Origin: Euonymus europaeus
Lineage: Eukaryota > Streptophyta > Magnoliopsida > Celastrales > Celastraceae
Length of the DNA stretch: 64,000 nucleotides
Assembly (NCBI GenBank): GCA_963580455.1
Contig: OY756967.1
Coordinates: forward strand, 13,042,501-13,106,500
Direction of reading: 5' to 3'
This document shows positions 22,690-36,325 of the stretch, one piece after another (position 1 is the stretch's first letter; each line of letters starts with the position of its first letter). Both the position numbers and the translations under genes were made by a program. Below the pieces are notes generated by a model. It made no database searches. It was not told the origin of the DNA and saw nothing but the letters and a program-made list of their open reading frames with translations.

Positions 22690-25570
22690 AGGAGCTTTTA
22701 ACGGTTTTGTCCATTTGTCATAGAAAGTTGTTGTTTTGGAATCGAAATAATCATGCGAGCTCATTTTCATAAAATTTAACATAAAGGAACAATAAAAAGT
22801 GTACACCGAGCAACTTTGATTGTCCAAAGTTGCTCAACTCTTTCTATGGAGGAGCTTTTAACGGTTTTGTCCATTTGTCATAGAAATTTAATGTTTTGGC
22901 ATCGAAATAATCTTGGAAGCTTATACTCGTAAAATTTGACTTAGTAGAACAATGTAAATTGTACAACGAGCAACTTTGATTGTCCGAAGTTGCTCAACTC
23001 TCTCTATGGAGGTGGTTTTAACGGTTTTATCCATTTGTCATAGAAAGCTGGTGTTTTGGCATCGAAATAATCCTGGAAGCTCATTTTCGTAAAATTTAAC
23101 ATAAAGGAATAATAAAAAGTGTAAACTGAGCAACTTTGATTGTCCAAAGATGCCCAACTCTTACTATGGAGGTGCTTTTAACGGTTTTGTCCATTTGTCA
23201 TAGAAAGTTAATGTTTTGTCATCGAGATAATCCTGGAAGCTTATACTCGTAAAATTTGACTTAGTAGAACTATATAAAGTGTACACCGAGCAACTTTGAT
23301 TGTCCGAAGTTGCTCAACTCTATCTATGGTGGAGCTTTTAATGGTTTTTTTCATTTGTCATAGAAAGTTAATGTTTTGGCATCGAAATAATCTAGGAAAC
23401 TTATACTCGTAAAATTTAACTTAGTAGAACAATATAAAGTGTACGCCGAGCAACTTTGATTGTCCGAAGTTGCTCAACTCTCTCTATGGAGGAGCTTTTT
23501 ACGGTTTTGTCCATTTGTCATAGAAAGTTGGTGTTTTGGCATCGAAATAATCCTGGAAGCTCATTTTCGTAATATTTAACTTAGAATAACAATAAATAGT
23601 GTACACCGAGCAACTTTGATAGTATGAAGTTTCTCAACTCTCTCCACGGAAAAGCTTTTAACGGTTTTGTCCATTTGTCATAGAAAGCTGGTGTTTTGGC
23701 ATCGAAATAATCCGGGAAGCTCATTTTCGTAAAATTTAACATAAAAGAACAATAAAAAGGGTACACCGAGCAACTTTGATTGTCCGAAGTTTCTCAACTC
23801 TTTCTATGGAGGAGCTTTTAACGGTTTTGTCCATTTGTCATAGAAAGTTAATGTTTTGGCATCAAAATAATCTTGGAAGCTTATACTCGTAAAATTTGAC
23901 TTAGTAGAACAAAATAAAGTGTACACCGAGCAACTTTGATTGTCCGAAGTTTCTCAACTCTCTCTATGGAGGAGCTTTTAACGGTTTTGTCCATTCTTTA
24001 TAGAAAGTTAATGTCTTGGCATCGAAATAATCTTCGAAGCTTATACTCGTTAAATTTGACTTAGTAGAACAATATAAAGTGTACACCGAGCAACTTTGAT
24101 TATCCGAAGTTGCTCAACTCTCTCTATGGAGGAGCTTTTAACGGTTTTGTCCATTTGTCATAGAAAGTTGGTGTTTTGGCATCGAAATTATTCTGGAAGC
24201 TCATTTTCGTAAAATTTAAATTAAAAGAACAATAAAAAGTCTACACCGAGCAACTTTGATAGTCCGAAGTTGCTCAACTCTCTCTATGGAGGAGCTTTTA
24301 ACGGTTTTGTCCATTTGTCATAGAAAGTTGGTGTTTTGGCATCGAAATAATCCTGGAAGCTCATTTACGTAAAATCTAACATAGTAGAACAATAAAAAGT
24401 GTACACCGAGCAACTTTGATAGTCCGAAGTTGCTCAACTCTCTCTATGGAGGAGCTTTTAACGGTTTTATCCATTTGTCATAGAAAGTTGGTGTTTTGGC
24501 ATCGAAATAATCCTGGAAGCTCATTTACGTAAAATCTAACATAGAAGAACAATAAAAAGTCTACACCGAGCAACTTTGATAGTCCGAAGTTGCTCAACTC
24601 TCTCTATGGAGGAGCTTTTAACGGTTTTGTCCATTTGTCATAGAAAGTTAATGTTTTGGCATCAAAATAATCTTGGAAGCTTATACTCGTAAAATTTGAC
24701 TTAGTAGACCAATATAAAGTATACACCGAGCAACTTTGATTGTTCGAAGTTGCTCAACTCTCTCTATAGAAGAGCTTTTAACGGTTTTGTCCATTTGTCA
24801 TAGAAAGTTGGTGTTTTGGCATCGAAATAATCCCGGAAGCTCGTTTTCTTAAAATTTAATGTAGAAGAACAATAAAAAGTCTACACCGAGCAACTTTGAT
24901 AGTCCGAAGTTGCTCAACTCTCTCTATGGAGGAGCTTTTAACGGTTTTGTCCATTTGTCATAGAAAGTTAATGTTTTGGCATCAAAATAATCTTGGAAGC
25001 TTATACTCGTTAAATTTGACTTAGTAGAACAATATAAAGTGTACACCGAGCAACTTTGATTATCCGAAGTTGCTCAACTCTCTCTATGGAGGAGCTTTTA
25101 ACGGTTTTGTTCATTTGTCATAGAAAGTTAATGTTTTGGCAGCGAAATAATCCTTTTCAAGCTTATACTCGTAAAATTTGACTTAGTAGAACAATATAAA
25201 GTGTACACCGAGTAACTTTGATTGTCCGAAGTTGCTCAACTCTCTCTATGGAGGAGCTTTTACGGTTTTGTCCAATTGTCATAGAAAATTGGTGTTTTAG
25301 CATCGAAATAATCCTGAAAGCTCATTTTCGTAAAATTTAACATAGAAGAACAATAAAAAGTGTACATCGAGCAACTTTGATAGTCCGAAGTTTTTCAACT
25401 CTCTCTATGGAGGAGCTTTTAACGGTTTTGTCCATTTTTCATAGAAAGTTGGTGTTTTGGCATCGAAATAATCCTGGAAGCTCATTTTCGTAAAATTTAA
25501 CATAGAAGAACAATAAAAAGTTTACACCGAGAAACTTTGATAGTCCGAAGTTGCTCAACTCTCTCTATGG
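22690..25570 (+). repeat. 18-mer unit, copy 1 (2881-bp spacing)
   Basis: The monomer with GGAATCGAAATAATCATGCG returns after 2881 bp (22751 to 25632). The offset of +1 from 18 x 160 is explained by a two-base gain near 25153 (AATCCTTTTCAAGC against AATCCTGGAAGC) and a one-base loss near 25256. This unit joins left-domain modules (GGTGGTTTTA, AGATGCCCAAC, GAGATAATC) to right-domain monomers of types D, E and F. Confidence 0.72.
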
Positions 25571-27110
25571 AGGAGCTTTTAACGGTTTTGTCCATTTTTC
25601 ATAGAAAGTTGGTGTTTTGGAATCGAAATAATCATGCGAGCTCATTTTCGTAAAATTTAACATAAAGGAACAATAAAAAGTGTACGCCGAGCAACTTTGA
25701 TTGTCCAAAGTTGCTCAACTCTTTCTATGGAGGAGCTTTTAACAATTTTGTCCATTTGTCATAGAAATTTAATGTTTTGGCATCGAAATAATCTTGGAAG
25801 CTTATACTCGTAAAATTTGACTTAGTAGAACAATATAAATTGTACACCGACCAACTTTGATTGTCCGAAGTTGCTCAACTCTCTCTATGGAGGTGGTTTT
25901 AACGGTTTTATCCATTTGTCATAGAAAGTTGTTGTTTTGGAATCGAAATAATCCTGGAAGCTCATTTTCGTAAAATTTAACATAAAAGAATAATAAAAAG
26001 TGTATACTGAGCAACTTTGATTGTCCAAAGATGCCCATCTCTTTCTATGGAGGTGCTTTTAACGGTTTTGTCCATTTGTCATAGAAAGTTAATGTTTTGT
26101 CATCGAGATAATCCTGGAAGCTTATACTCGTAAAATTTGACTTAGTAGAACTATATAAAGTGTACACCGAGCAACTTTGATTGTCCGAAGATGCTCAACT
26201 CTCTCTATGGTGGAGCTTTTAACGGTCTTTTCCATTTGTCATAGAAAGTTAATGTTTTGGCATCGAAATAATCTTGGAAACTTATACTCGTAAAATTTGA
26301 CTTAGTAGAACAATATAAAGTGTACACCGAGCAACTTTGATTGTCCGAAGTTGCTCAACTCTCTCTATGGAGGAGCTTTTAACGGTTTTGTCTATTTGTC
26401 ATAGAAAGTTGGTGTTTTGGCATCGAAATAATCCTGGAAGCTCATTTTCGTAAAATTTAACTTAGAAGAACAATAAAAAGTGTACACCGAGCAACTTTTA
26501 TAGTCCGAAGTTTCTCAACTCTCTCCATGGAGGAGCTTTTAACGGTTTTGTCTATTTGTCATAGAAAGCTGGTGTTTTGGCATCGAAATAATCCGGGAAG
26601 CTCATTTTCGTAAAATTTAACATAAAAGAACAATAAAAAGGGTACACCGAGAAACTTTGATTGTCAGAAGTTTCTCAACTCTTTCTATGGAGGAGCTTTT
26701 AACGGTTTTGTCCATTTGTCATAGAAAGTTAATGTTTTGGCATCAAAATAATCTTGGAAGCTTATACTCGTAAAATTTGACTTAGTAGAACAATATAAAG
26801 TGTACACCGAGCAACTTTGATTGTCCGAAGTTTCTCAACTCTCTCTATGGAGGAGCTTTTAACGGTTTTGTCCATTTTTTATAGAAAGTTAATGTCTTGG
26901 CATCGAAATAATCTTCGAAGCTTATACTCGTTAAATTTGACTTAGTAGAACAATATAAAGTGTACACCGAGAAATTTTGATTTTCCGAAGTTACTCAACT
27001 CTCTCTATGGAGGAGCTTTTAACGGTTTTGTCCATTTGTCATAGAAAGTTGGTGTTTTGGCATCGAAATTATTCTGGAAGCTCATTTTCGTAAACTTTAA
27101 CTTAGAAGAA
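25571..27110 (+). repeat. 18-mer unit, copy 2, partial and diverged
   Basis: This stretch follows copy 1 in order from the CATGCGAG monomer through the F, A, D and E monomers up to about 27110. It then departs: GCGTACACCGCTC here, GTCTACACCGAGC in copy 1. The two copies differ at many positions and so are clearly older than the 8-mer array. The part after about 26380 also forms the start of the right 22-mer. Confidence 0.65.
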
Positions 27111-29420
27111 CAATAAAAAGCGTACACCGCTCAACTTTCATAGTCCGAAGTTTCTCAACTCTCTATATGGAGGAGCTTTTAACGGTTTTGTCCATTTGTC
27201 ATAGAAAGCTGGTGTTTTGGCATCGAAATTATTCTGGAAGCTCATTTTTGTAAAATTTAACTCAGAAGAACAATAAAAAGCGTACACCGCGCAACTTTGA
27301 TAGTCCGAAGTTTCTCAACTCTCTCTATGGAGGAGCTTTTAACGGTATTGTCCATTTGTAATAGAAAGCTGGTGTTTTGGCATCGAAATAATCCTGGAAG
27401 CTCATTTTCGTAAAATTTAACATAAAAGAACAATATAAAGTGTACACCGAGTAACTTTGATTGTCCGAAGTTGCTCAACTCTCTCTATGGTGGAGCTTTT
27501 AACGATTTTTTCCATTTGTCATAGAAAGTTATTGTTTTGGCATCGAAATAATCTTGGAAACTTATACTCGTAAAATTTGACTTAGTAGAACAATATAAAG
27601 AGTACACCGAGCAACTTTGATTGTCCGAAATTGCTCAACTCTCTCTACGGAGGAGCTTTTAACGGTTTTGTCCATTTGTCATAGAAAGTTGGTGTTTTGG
27701 CATCGAAATAATCCTGGAAGCTCATTTTCGTAAAATTTAACTTAGAAGAACAATAAAAAGTGTACACCGAGCAACTTTGATAGTACGAAGTTTCTCAACT
27801 CTCTCCATGGAGGAGCTTTTAACGGTTTTGTCCATTTGTCATAGAAAGCTGGTGTTTTGGCTTCGAAATAATCCGGGAAGCTCATTTTCGTAAAATTTAA
27901 CATAAAAGAACAATAAAAAGGGTACACTGAGCAACTTTGATTGTCCGAAGTTTCTCAACTCTTTCTATGGAGGAGCTTTTAACGGTTTTGTCCATTTGTC
28001 ATAAAAAGTTAATGTTTTGGCATCAAAATAATCTTGGAAGCTTATACTCGTAAAATTTGACTTAGTAGAACAATATAAAGTGTACACCGAGCAACTTTGA
28101 TTGTCCGAAGTTTCTCAACTCTCTCTATGGAGGAGCTTTTAACGGTTTTGTCCATTTTTTATAGAAAGTTAATGTCTTGGCATCGAAATAATCTTGGAAG
28201 CTTATACTCGTTAAATTTGACTTGGTAGAACAATATAAAGTGTACACCGAGCAATTTTGATTGTCCGAAGTTGCTCAACTCTCTCAATGGAGGAGCTTTT
28301 AACGGTTTTGTCCATTTGTCATAGAAAGTTGGTATTTTGGCATCGAAATTATTCTGGAGGCTCATTTTCGTAAACTTTAACTTAGAAGAACAATAAAAAG
28401 CGTACACCGCGCAACTTTGATAGTCCGAAGTTTCTCAACTCTCTATATGGAGGAGCTTTTAACGGTTTTGTCCATTTGTCATAGAAAGCTGGTGTTTTGG
28501 CATCGAAATAATCCGGGAAGCTCATTTTCGTAAAATTTAACATAAAAGAACAATAAAAAGGGTACACTGAGCAACTTTGATTGTCCGAAGTTTCTCAACT
28601 CTTTCTATGGAGGAGCTTTTAACGGTTTTGTCCATTTGTCATAGAAAGTTAATGTCTTGGCATCGAAATAATCTTGGAAGCTTATACTCGTTAAATTTGA
28701 CTTAGTAGAACAATATAAAGTGTACACCGAGCAATTTTGATTGTCCGAAGTTGCTCAACTCTCTCTATGGAGGAGCTTTTAACGGTTTTGTCCATTTGTC
28801 ATAGAAAGTTGGTGTTTTGGCATCGAAATTATTCTGGAAGCTCATTTTCGTAAACTTTAACTTAGAAGAACAATAAAAAGCGTACACCGCGCAATTTTCA
28901 TAGTCCGAAGTTTCTCAACTCTCTATATGGAGGAGCTTTTAACGGTTTTGTCCATTTGTCATAGAAAGCTGGTGTTTTGGCATCGAAATTATTCTGGAAG
29001 CTCATTTTCGTAATCTTTAACTTAGAAGAACAATAAAAAGTGTACACCGAGCAACTTTGATAGTACGAAGTTTCTCAACTCTCTCCATGGAGGAGCTTTT
29101 AACGGTTTTGTCCATTTGTCATAGAAAGCTGGTGTTTTGGCATCGAAATAATCCGGGAAGCTCATTTTCGTAAAATTTAACATAAAAGAACAATAAAAAG
29201 GGTACACTGAGCAACTTTGATTGTCCGAAGTTTCTCAACTCTTTCTATGGAGGAGCTTTTAACGGTTTTGTCCATTTGTCATAAAAAGTTGGTGTTTTGG
29301 CATCGAAATTATTCTGGAAGCTCATTTTCGTAAAATTTAACTTAGAAGAACAATAAAAAGTGTACACCAAGCAACTTTGATAGTACGAAGTTTCTCAACT
29401 CTCTCCATGGAGGAGCTTTT
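26380..29420 (+). repeat. Right 22-mer HOR, copy 1, short (19 monomers, ~3040 bp)
   Basis: The stretch from about 26380 to 27440 matches 29420 to 30480 at a spacing of 3040 bp. From 27440 onward the match is at 3519 bp. The difference of 479 bp means that three monomers, including the 159-bp copy seen at 30534, are absent here. Minus-strand open frames at 27742, 28382 and 29022 sit 640 bp apart and mark a 4-mer sub-period. Confidence 0.8.
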
Positions 29421-29688
29421 AACGGTTTTGTCTATTTGTCATAGAAAGTTGGTGTTTTGGCATCGAAATAATCCTGGAAGCTCATTTTCGTAAAATTTAA
29501 CTTAGAAGAACAATAAAAAGTGTACACTGAGCAACTTTGATAGTCCGAAGTTTCTCAACTCTCTCCATGGAGGAGCTTTTAACGGTTTTGTCTATTTGTC
29601 ATAGAAAGCTGGTGTTTTGGCATCGAAATAATCCGGGAAGCTCATTTTCGTAAAATTTAACATAAAAGAACAATAAAAAGGGTACACC

Positions 29689-29716
29689 GAGAAACTTTGA
29701 TTGTCCGAAGTTTCTC
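29689..29716. other. Dyad with matched changes in both arms
   Basis: Here the left arm is GAGAAACTT and the right arm AAGTTTCTC, so a change in each arm (C to A, G to T) keeps the 9-bp pairing. The same form occurs at 26649-26676 and 33208-33235, which are copies of the same HOR position. Elsewhere single-arm changes occur without a partner change, for example GAGAAACTT with AAGTTGCTC near 25529. Confidence 0.85.
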
Positions 29717-29908
29717 AACTCTTTCTATGGAGGAGCTTTTAACGGTTTTGTCCATTTGTCATAGAAAGTTAATGTTTTGGCATCAAAATAATCTTGGAAG
29801 CTTATACTCGTAAAATTTGACTTAGTAGAACAATATAAAGTGTACACCGAGCAACTTTGATTGTCCGAAGTTTCTCAACTCTCTCTATGGAGGAGCTTTT
29901 AACGGTTT

Positions 29909-30068
29909 TGTCCATTTTTTATAGAAAGTTAATGTCTTGGCATCGAAATAATCTTCGAAGCTTATACTCGTTAAATTTGACTTAGTAGAACAATATAAAG
30001 TGTACACCGAGCAATTTTGATTTTCCGAAGTTACTCAACTCTCTCTATGGAGGAGCTTTTAACGGTTT
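29909..30068 (+). repeat. Reference monomer, subtype D (160 bp)
   Basis: This A-like variant carries CCATTTTTTATAGAAAG, TTAATGTCTTGG and TATACTCGTTAAATTTGAC. It is confined to about 2.2-3.0 kb and to the region right of about 24.0 kb, where it is one member of the 4-mer and 22-mer units. The dyad is degenerate in this copy (GAGCAATTT against AAGTTACTC). Confidence 0.87.
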
Positions 30069-31827
30069 TGTCCATTTGTCATAGAAAGTTGGTGTTTTGG
30101 CATCGAAATTATTCTGGAAGCTCATTTTCGTAAACTTTAACTTAGAAGAACAATAAAAAGCGTACACCGCTCAACTTTCATAGTCCGAAGTTTCTCAACT
30201 CTCTATATGGAGGAGCTTTTAACGGTTTTGTCCATTTGTCATAGAAAGCTGGTGTTTTGGCATCGAAATTATTCTGGAAGCTCATTTTTGTAAAATTTAA
30301 CTCAGAAGAACAATAAAAAGCGTACACCGCGCAACTTTGATAGTCCGAAGTTTCTCAACTCTCTCTATGGAGGAGCTTTTAACGGTATTGTCCATTTGTC
30401 ATAGAAAGCTGGTGTTTTGGCATCGAAATAATCCTGGAAGCTCATTTTCGTAAAATTTAACATAAAAGAACAATATAAAGTGTACACCGAGCAACTTTTA
30501 TTGTCCGAAGTTGCTCAACTCTCTCTATGGAGGAGCTTCTACGGTTTTGTCCATTTGTCATAGAAAGTTGGTGTTTTCGCATCGAAATAATCCTGAAAGC
30601 TCATTTTCGTAAAATTTAACTTAGAAGAACAATAAAAAGTGTACAACGAGCAACTTTTATAGTCCGAAGTTGCTCAACTCTCTCTATGGAGGAGCTTTTA
30701 ACGGTTTTTTCCATTTTTCATAGAAAGTTGGTGTTTTGGCATCGAAATAATCCTGGAAGCTCATTTTCTTAAAATTTAACATTGAAGAACAATAAAAAGT
30801 GTACACCGAGCAACTTTGATAGTCCAAAGTTGCTCAACTCTCTCTATGGAGGAGCTGTTAACGGTTTTGTCCATTTTTCAAAGAAAGTTGGTGCTTTGAA
30901 ATCGAAATAATCGTGCAAGCTCATTTTCATAAAATTTAACATAAAAGAACAATAAAAAGTGTACACCGAGTAACTTTGATTGTCCGAAGTTGCTCAACTC
31001 TCTCTATGGTGGAGCTTTTAACGATTTTTTCCATTTGTCATAGAAAGTTATTGTTTTGGCATCGAAATAATCTTGGAAACTTATACTCGTAAAATTTGAC
31101 TTAGTAGAACAATATAAAGAGTACACCGAGCAACTTTGATTGTCCGAAATTGCTCAACTCTCTCTACGGAGGAGCTTTTAACGGTTTTGTCCATTTGTCA
31201 TAGAAAGTTGGTGTTTTGGCATCGAAATAATCCTGGAAGCTCATTTTCGTAAAATTTAACTTAGAAGAACAATAAAAAGTGTACACCGAGCAACTTTGAT
31301 AGTACGAAGTTTCTCAACTCTCTCCATGGAGGAGCTTTTAACGGTTTTGTCCATTTGTCATAGAAAGCTGGTGTTTTGGCATCGAAATAATCCGGGAAGC
31401 TCATTTTCGTAAAATTTAACATAAAAGAACAATAAAAAGGGTACACTGAGCAACTTTGATTGTCCGAAGTTTCTCAACTCTTTCTATGGAGGAGCTTTTA
31501 ACGGTTTTGTCCATTTGTCATAAAAAGTTAATGTTTTGGCATCAAAATAATCTTGGAAGCTTATACTCGTAAAATTTGACTTAGTAGAACAATATAAAGT
31601 GTACACCGAGCAACTTTGATTGTCCGAAGTTTCTCAACTATCTCTATGGAGGAGCTTTTAACGGTTTTGTCCATTTTTTATAGAAAGTTAATGTCTTGGC
31701 ATCGAAATAATCTTGGAAGCTTATACTCGTTAAATTTGACTTGGTAGAACAATATAAAGTGTACACCGAGCAATTTTGATTGTCCGAAGTTGCTCAACTC
31801 TCTCAATGGAGGAGCTTTTAACGGTTT

Positions 31828-31987
31828 TGTCCATTTGTCATAGAAAGTTGGTATTTTGGCATCGAAATTATTCTGGAGGCTCATTTTCGTAAACTTTAAC
31901 TTAGAAGAACAATAAAAAGCGTACACCGCGCAACTTTGATAGTCCGAAGTTTCTCAACTCTCTATATGGAGGAGCTTTTAACGGTTT
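31828..31987 (+). repeat. Reference monomer, subtype E (160 bp)
   Basis: This B-like variant has AAATTATTCTGG, GTAAACTTTAACTTAG, AAAAAGCGTACACCGCGC and a TTTCTC right dyad arm, so both the GTGTACAC palindrome and the dyad are damaged. Type E belongs to the right-hand domain (27-63 kb) and recurs as the partner of subtypes D, A and F in the ~640-bp 4-mer. Confidence 0.87.
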
Positions 31988-32939
31988 TGTCCATTTGTCA
32001 TAGAAAGCTGGTGTTTTGGCATCGAAATAATCCGGGAAGCTCATTTTCGTAAAATTTAACATAAAAGAACAATAAAAAGGGTACACTGAGCAACTTTGAT
32101 TGTCCGAAGTTTCTCAACTCTTTCTATGGAGGAGCTTTTAACGGTTTTGTCCATTTGTCATAGAAAGTTAATGTCTTGGCATCGAAATAATCTTGGAAGC
32201 TTATACTCGTTAAATTTGACTTAGTAGAACAATATAAAGTGTACACCGAGCAATTTTGATTGTCCGAAGTTGCTCAACTCTCTCTATGGAGGAGCTTTTA
32301 ACGGTTTTGTCCATTTGTCATAGAAAGTTGGTGTTTTGGCATCGAAATTATTCTGGAAGCTCATTTTCGTAAACTTTAACTTAGAAGAACAATAAAAAGC
32401 GTACACCGCGCAATTTTCATAGTCCGAAGTTTCTCAACTCTCTATATGGAGGAGCTTTTAACGGTTTTGTCCATTTGTCATAGAAAGCTGGTGTTTTGGC
32501 ATCGAAATTATTCTGGAAGCTCATTTTCGTAATCTTTAACTTAGAAGAACAATAAAAAGTGTACACCGAGCAACTTTGATAGTACGAAGTTTCTCAACTC
32601 TCTCCATGGAGGAGCTTTTAACGGTTTTGTCCATTTGTCATAGAAAGCTGGTGTTTTGGCATCGAAATAATCCGGGAAGCTCATTTTCGTAAAATTTAAC
32701 ATAAAAGAACAATAAAAAGGGTACACTGAGCAACTTTGATTGTCCGAAGTGTCTCAACTCTTTCTATGGAGGAGCTTTTAACGGTTTTGTCCATTTGTCA
32801 TAAAAAGTTGGTGTTTTGGCATCGAAATTATTCTGGAAGCTCATTTTCGTAAAATTTAACTTAGAAGAACAATAAAAAGTGTACACCGAGCAACTTTGAT
32901 AGTACGAAGTTTCTCAACTCTCTCCATGGAGGAGCTTTT

Positions 32940-35900
32940 AACGGTTTTGTCTATTTGTCATAGAAAGTTGGTGTTTTGGCATCGAAATAATCCTGGAAGC
33001 TCATTTTCGTAAAATTTAACTTAGAAGAACAATAAAAAGTGTACACCGAGCAACTTTGATAGTCCGAAGTTTCTCAACTCTCTCCATGGAGGAGCTTTTA
33101 ACGGTTTTGTCTATTTGTCATAGAAAGCTGGTGTTTTGGCATCGAAATAATCCGGGAAGCTCATTTTCGTAAAATTTAACATAAAAGAACAATAAAAAGG
33201 GTACACCGAGAAACTTTGATTGTCCGAAGTTTCTCAACTCTTTCTATGGAGGAGCTTTTAACGGTTTTGTCCATTTGTCATAGAAAGTTAATGTTTTGGC
33301 ATCAAAATAATCTTGGAAGCTTATACTCGTAAAATTTGACTTAGTAGAACAATATAAAGTGTACACCGAGCAACTTTGATTGTCCGAAGTTTCTCAACTC
33401 TCTCTATGGAGGAGCTTTTAACGGTTTTGTCCATTTTTTATAGAAAGTTAATGTCTTGGCATCGAAATAATCTTCGAAGCTTATACTCGTTAAATTTGAC
33501 TTAGTAGAACAATATAAAGTGTACACCGAGCAATTTTGATTTTCCGAAGTTACTCAACTCTCTCTATGGAGGAGCTTTTAACGGTTTTGTCCATTTGTCA
33601 TAGAAAGTTGGTGTTTTGGCATCGAAATTATTCTGGAAGCTCATTTTCGTAAACTTTAACTTAGAAGAACAATAAAAAGCGTACACCGCTCAACTTTCAT
33701 AGTCCGAAGTTTCTCAACTCTCTATATGGAGGAGCTTTTAACGGTTTTGTCCATTTGTCATAGAAAGCTGGTGTTTTGGCATCGAAATTATTCTGGAAGC
33801 TCATTTTTGTAAAATTTAACTCAGAAGAACAATAAAAAGCGTACACCGCGCAACTTTGATAGTCCGAAGTTTCTCAACTCTCTCTATGGAGGAGCTTTTA
33901 ACGGTATTGTCCATTTGTCATAGAAAGCTGGTGTTTTGGCATCGAAATAATCCTGGAAGCTCATTTTCGTAAAATTTAACATAAAAGAACAATATAAAGT
34001 GTACACCGAGCAACTTTTATTGTCCGAAGTTGCTCAACTCTCTCTATGGAGGAGCTTCTACGGTTTTGTCCATTTGTCATAGAAAGTTGGTGTTTTCGCA
34101 TCGAAATAATCCTGAAAGCTCATTTTCGTAAAATTTAACTTAGAAGAACAATAAAAAGTGTACACCGAGCAACTTTTATAGTCCGAAGTTGCTCAACTCT
34201 CTCTATGGAGGAGCTTTTAACGGTTTTTTCCATTTTTCATAGAAAGTTGGTGTTTTGGCATCGAAATAATCCTGGAAGCTCATTTTCTTAAAATTTAACA
34301 TTGAAGAACAATAAAAAGTGTACACCGAGCAACTTTGATAGTCCAAAGTTGCTCAACTCTCTCTATGGAGGAGCTGTTAACGGTTTTGTCCATTTGTCAA
34401 AGAAAGTTGGTGCTTTGAAATCGAAATAATCGTGCAAGCTCATTTTCATAAAATTTAACATAAAAGAACAATAAAAAGTGTACACCGAGTAACTTTGATT
34501 GTCCGAAGTTGCTCAACTCTCTCTATGGTGGAGCTTTTAACGATTTTTTCCATTTGTCATAGAAAGTTATTGTTTTGGCATCGAAATAATCTTGGAAACT
34601 TATACTCGTAAAATTTGACTTAGTAGAACAATATAAAGAGTACACCGAGCAACTTTGATTGTCCGAAATTGCTCAACTCTCTCTACGGAGGAGCTTTTAA
34701 CGGTTTTGTCCATTTGTCATAGAAAGTTGGTGTTTTGGCATCGAAATAATCCTGGAAGCTCATTTTCGTAAAATTTAACTTAGAAGAACAATAAAAAGTG
34801 TACACCGAGCAACTTTGATAGTACGAAGTTTCTCAACTCTCTCCATGGAGGAGCTTTTAACGGTTTTGTCCATTTGTCATAGAAAGCTGGTGTTTTGGCA
34901 TCGAAATAATCCGGGAAGCTCATTTTCGTAAAATTTAACATAAAAGAACAATAAAAAGGGTACACTGAGCAACTTTGATTGTCCGAAGTTTCTCAACTCT
35001 TTCTATGGAGGAGCTTTTAACGGTTTTGTCCATTTGTCATAAAAAGTTAATGTTTTGGCATCAAAATAATCTTGGAAGCTTATACTCGTAAAATTTGACT
35101 TAGTAGAACAATATAAAGTGTACACCGAGCAACTTTGATTGTCCGAAGTTTCTCAACTCTCTCTATGGAGGAGCTTTTAACGGTTTTGTCCATTTTTTAT
35201 AGAAAGTTAATGTCTTGGCATCGAAATAATCTTGGAAGCTTATACTCGTTAAATTTGACTTGGTAGAACAATATAAAGTGTACACCGAGCAATTTTGATT
35301 GTCCGAAGTTGCTCAACTCTCTCAATGGAGGAGCTTTTAACGGTTTTGTCCATTTGTCATAGAAAGTTGGTATTTTGGCATCGAAATTATTCTGGAGGCT
35401 CATTTTCGTAAACTTTAACTTAGAAGAACAATAAAAAGCGTACACCGCGCAACTTTGATAGTCCGAAGTTTCTCAACTCTCTATATGGAGGAGCTTTTAA
35501 CGGTTTTGTCCATTTGTCATAGAAAGCTGGTGTTTTGGCATCGAAATAATCCGGGAAGCTCATTTTCGTAAAATTTAACATAAAAGAACAATAAAAAGGG
35601 TACACTGAGGAACTTTGATTGTCCGAAGTTTCTCAACTCTTTCTATGGAGGAGCTTTTAACGGTTTTGTCCATTTGTCATAGAAAGTTAATGTCTTGGCA
35701 TCGAAATAATCTTGGAAGTTTATACTCGTTAAATTTGACTTAGTAGAACAATATAAAGTGTACACCGAGCAATTTTGATTGTCCGAAGTTGCTCAACTCT
35801 CTCTATGGAGGAGCTTTTAACGGTTTTGTCCATTTGTCATAGAAAGTTGGTGTTTTGGCATCGAAATTATTCTGGAAGCTCATTTTCGTAAACTTTAACT

Positions 35901-36325
35901 TAGAAGAACAATAAAAAGCGTACACCGCGCAATTTTCATAGTCCGAAGTTTCTCAACTCTCTATATGGAGGAGCTTTTAACGGTTTTGTCCATTTGTCAT
36001 AGAAAGCTGGTGTTTTGGCATCGAAATTATTCTGGAAGCTCATTTTCGTAAAATTTAACTTAGAAGAACAATAAAAAGTGTACACCGAGCAACTTTGATA
36101 GTACGAAGTTTCTCAACTCTCTCCATGGAGGAGCTTTTAACGGTTTTGTCCATTTGTCATAGAAAGCTGGTGTTTTGGCATCGAAATAATCCGGGAAGCT
36201 CATTTTCGTAAAATTTAACATAAAAGAACAATAAAAAGGGTACACTGAGCAACTTTGATTGTCCGAAGTTTCTCAACTCTTTCTATGGAGGAGCTTTTAA
36301 CGGTTTTGTCCATTTGTCATAAAAA
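32940..36325 (+). repeat. Right 22-mer HOR, copy 3, diverging at its end
   Basis: This copy matches copy 2 until about 36325. After CATAAAAAGTT, copy 2 (32805) continues into a GGTG monomer while this copy continues into an AATG monomer and enters extra 4-mer units. Most of this copy also lies inside the first 6424-bp unit. Confidence 0.82.

Larger units (their letters stand above)
29421..32939 (+). repeat. Right 22-mer HOR, copy 2 (3519 bp)
   Basis: This is the full unit of 22 x 160 - 1 bp with one 159-bp monomer at 30534 (GAGCTTCTACGG). Landmarks at 27742, 31261 and 34780 are 3519 bp apart. A shortened form of the left-domain module is present: the GCTTTGAAATCG monomer near 30892 is followed directly by a GGTGGAGC monomer near 31010, so the four monomers normally between them are missing. 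Confidence 0.87.

Noticed and set aside
25141..25165. The AATCCTTTTCAAGC irregularity as a mobile-element footprint.
   Set aside because: Only two bases are gained and there is no target-site duplication or terminal repeat. It is a simple local indel.
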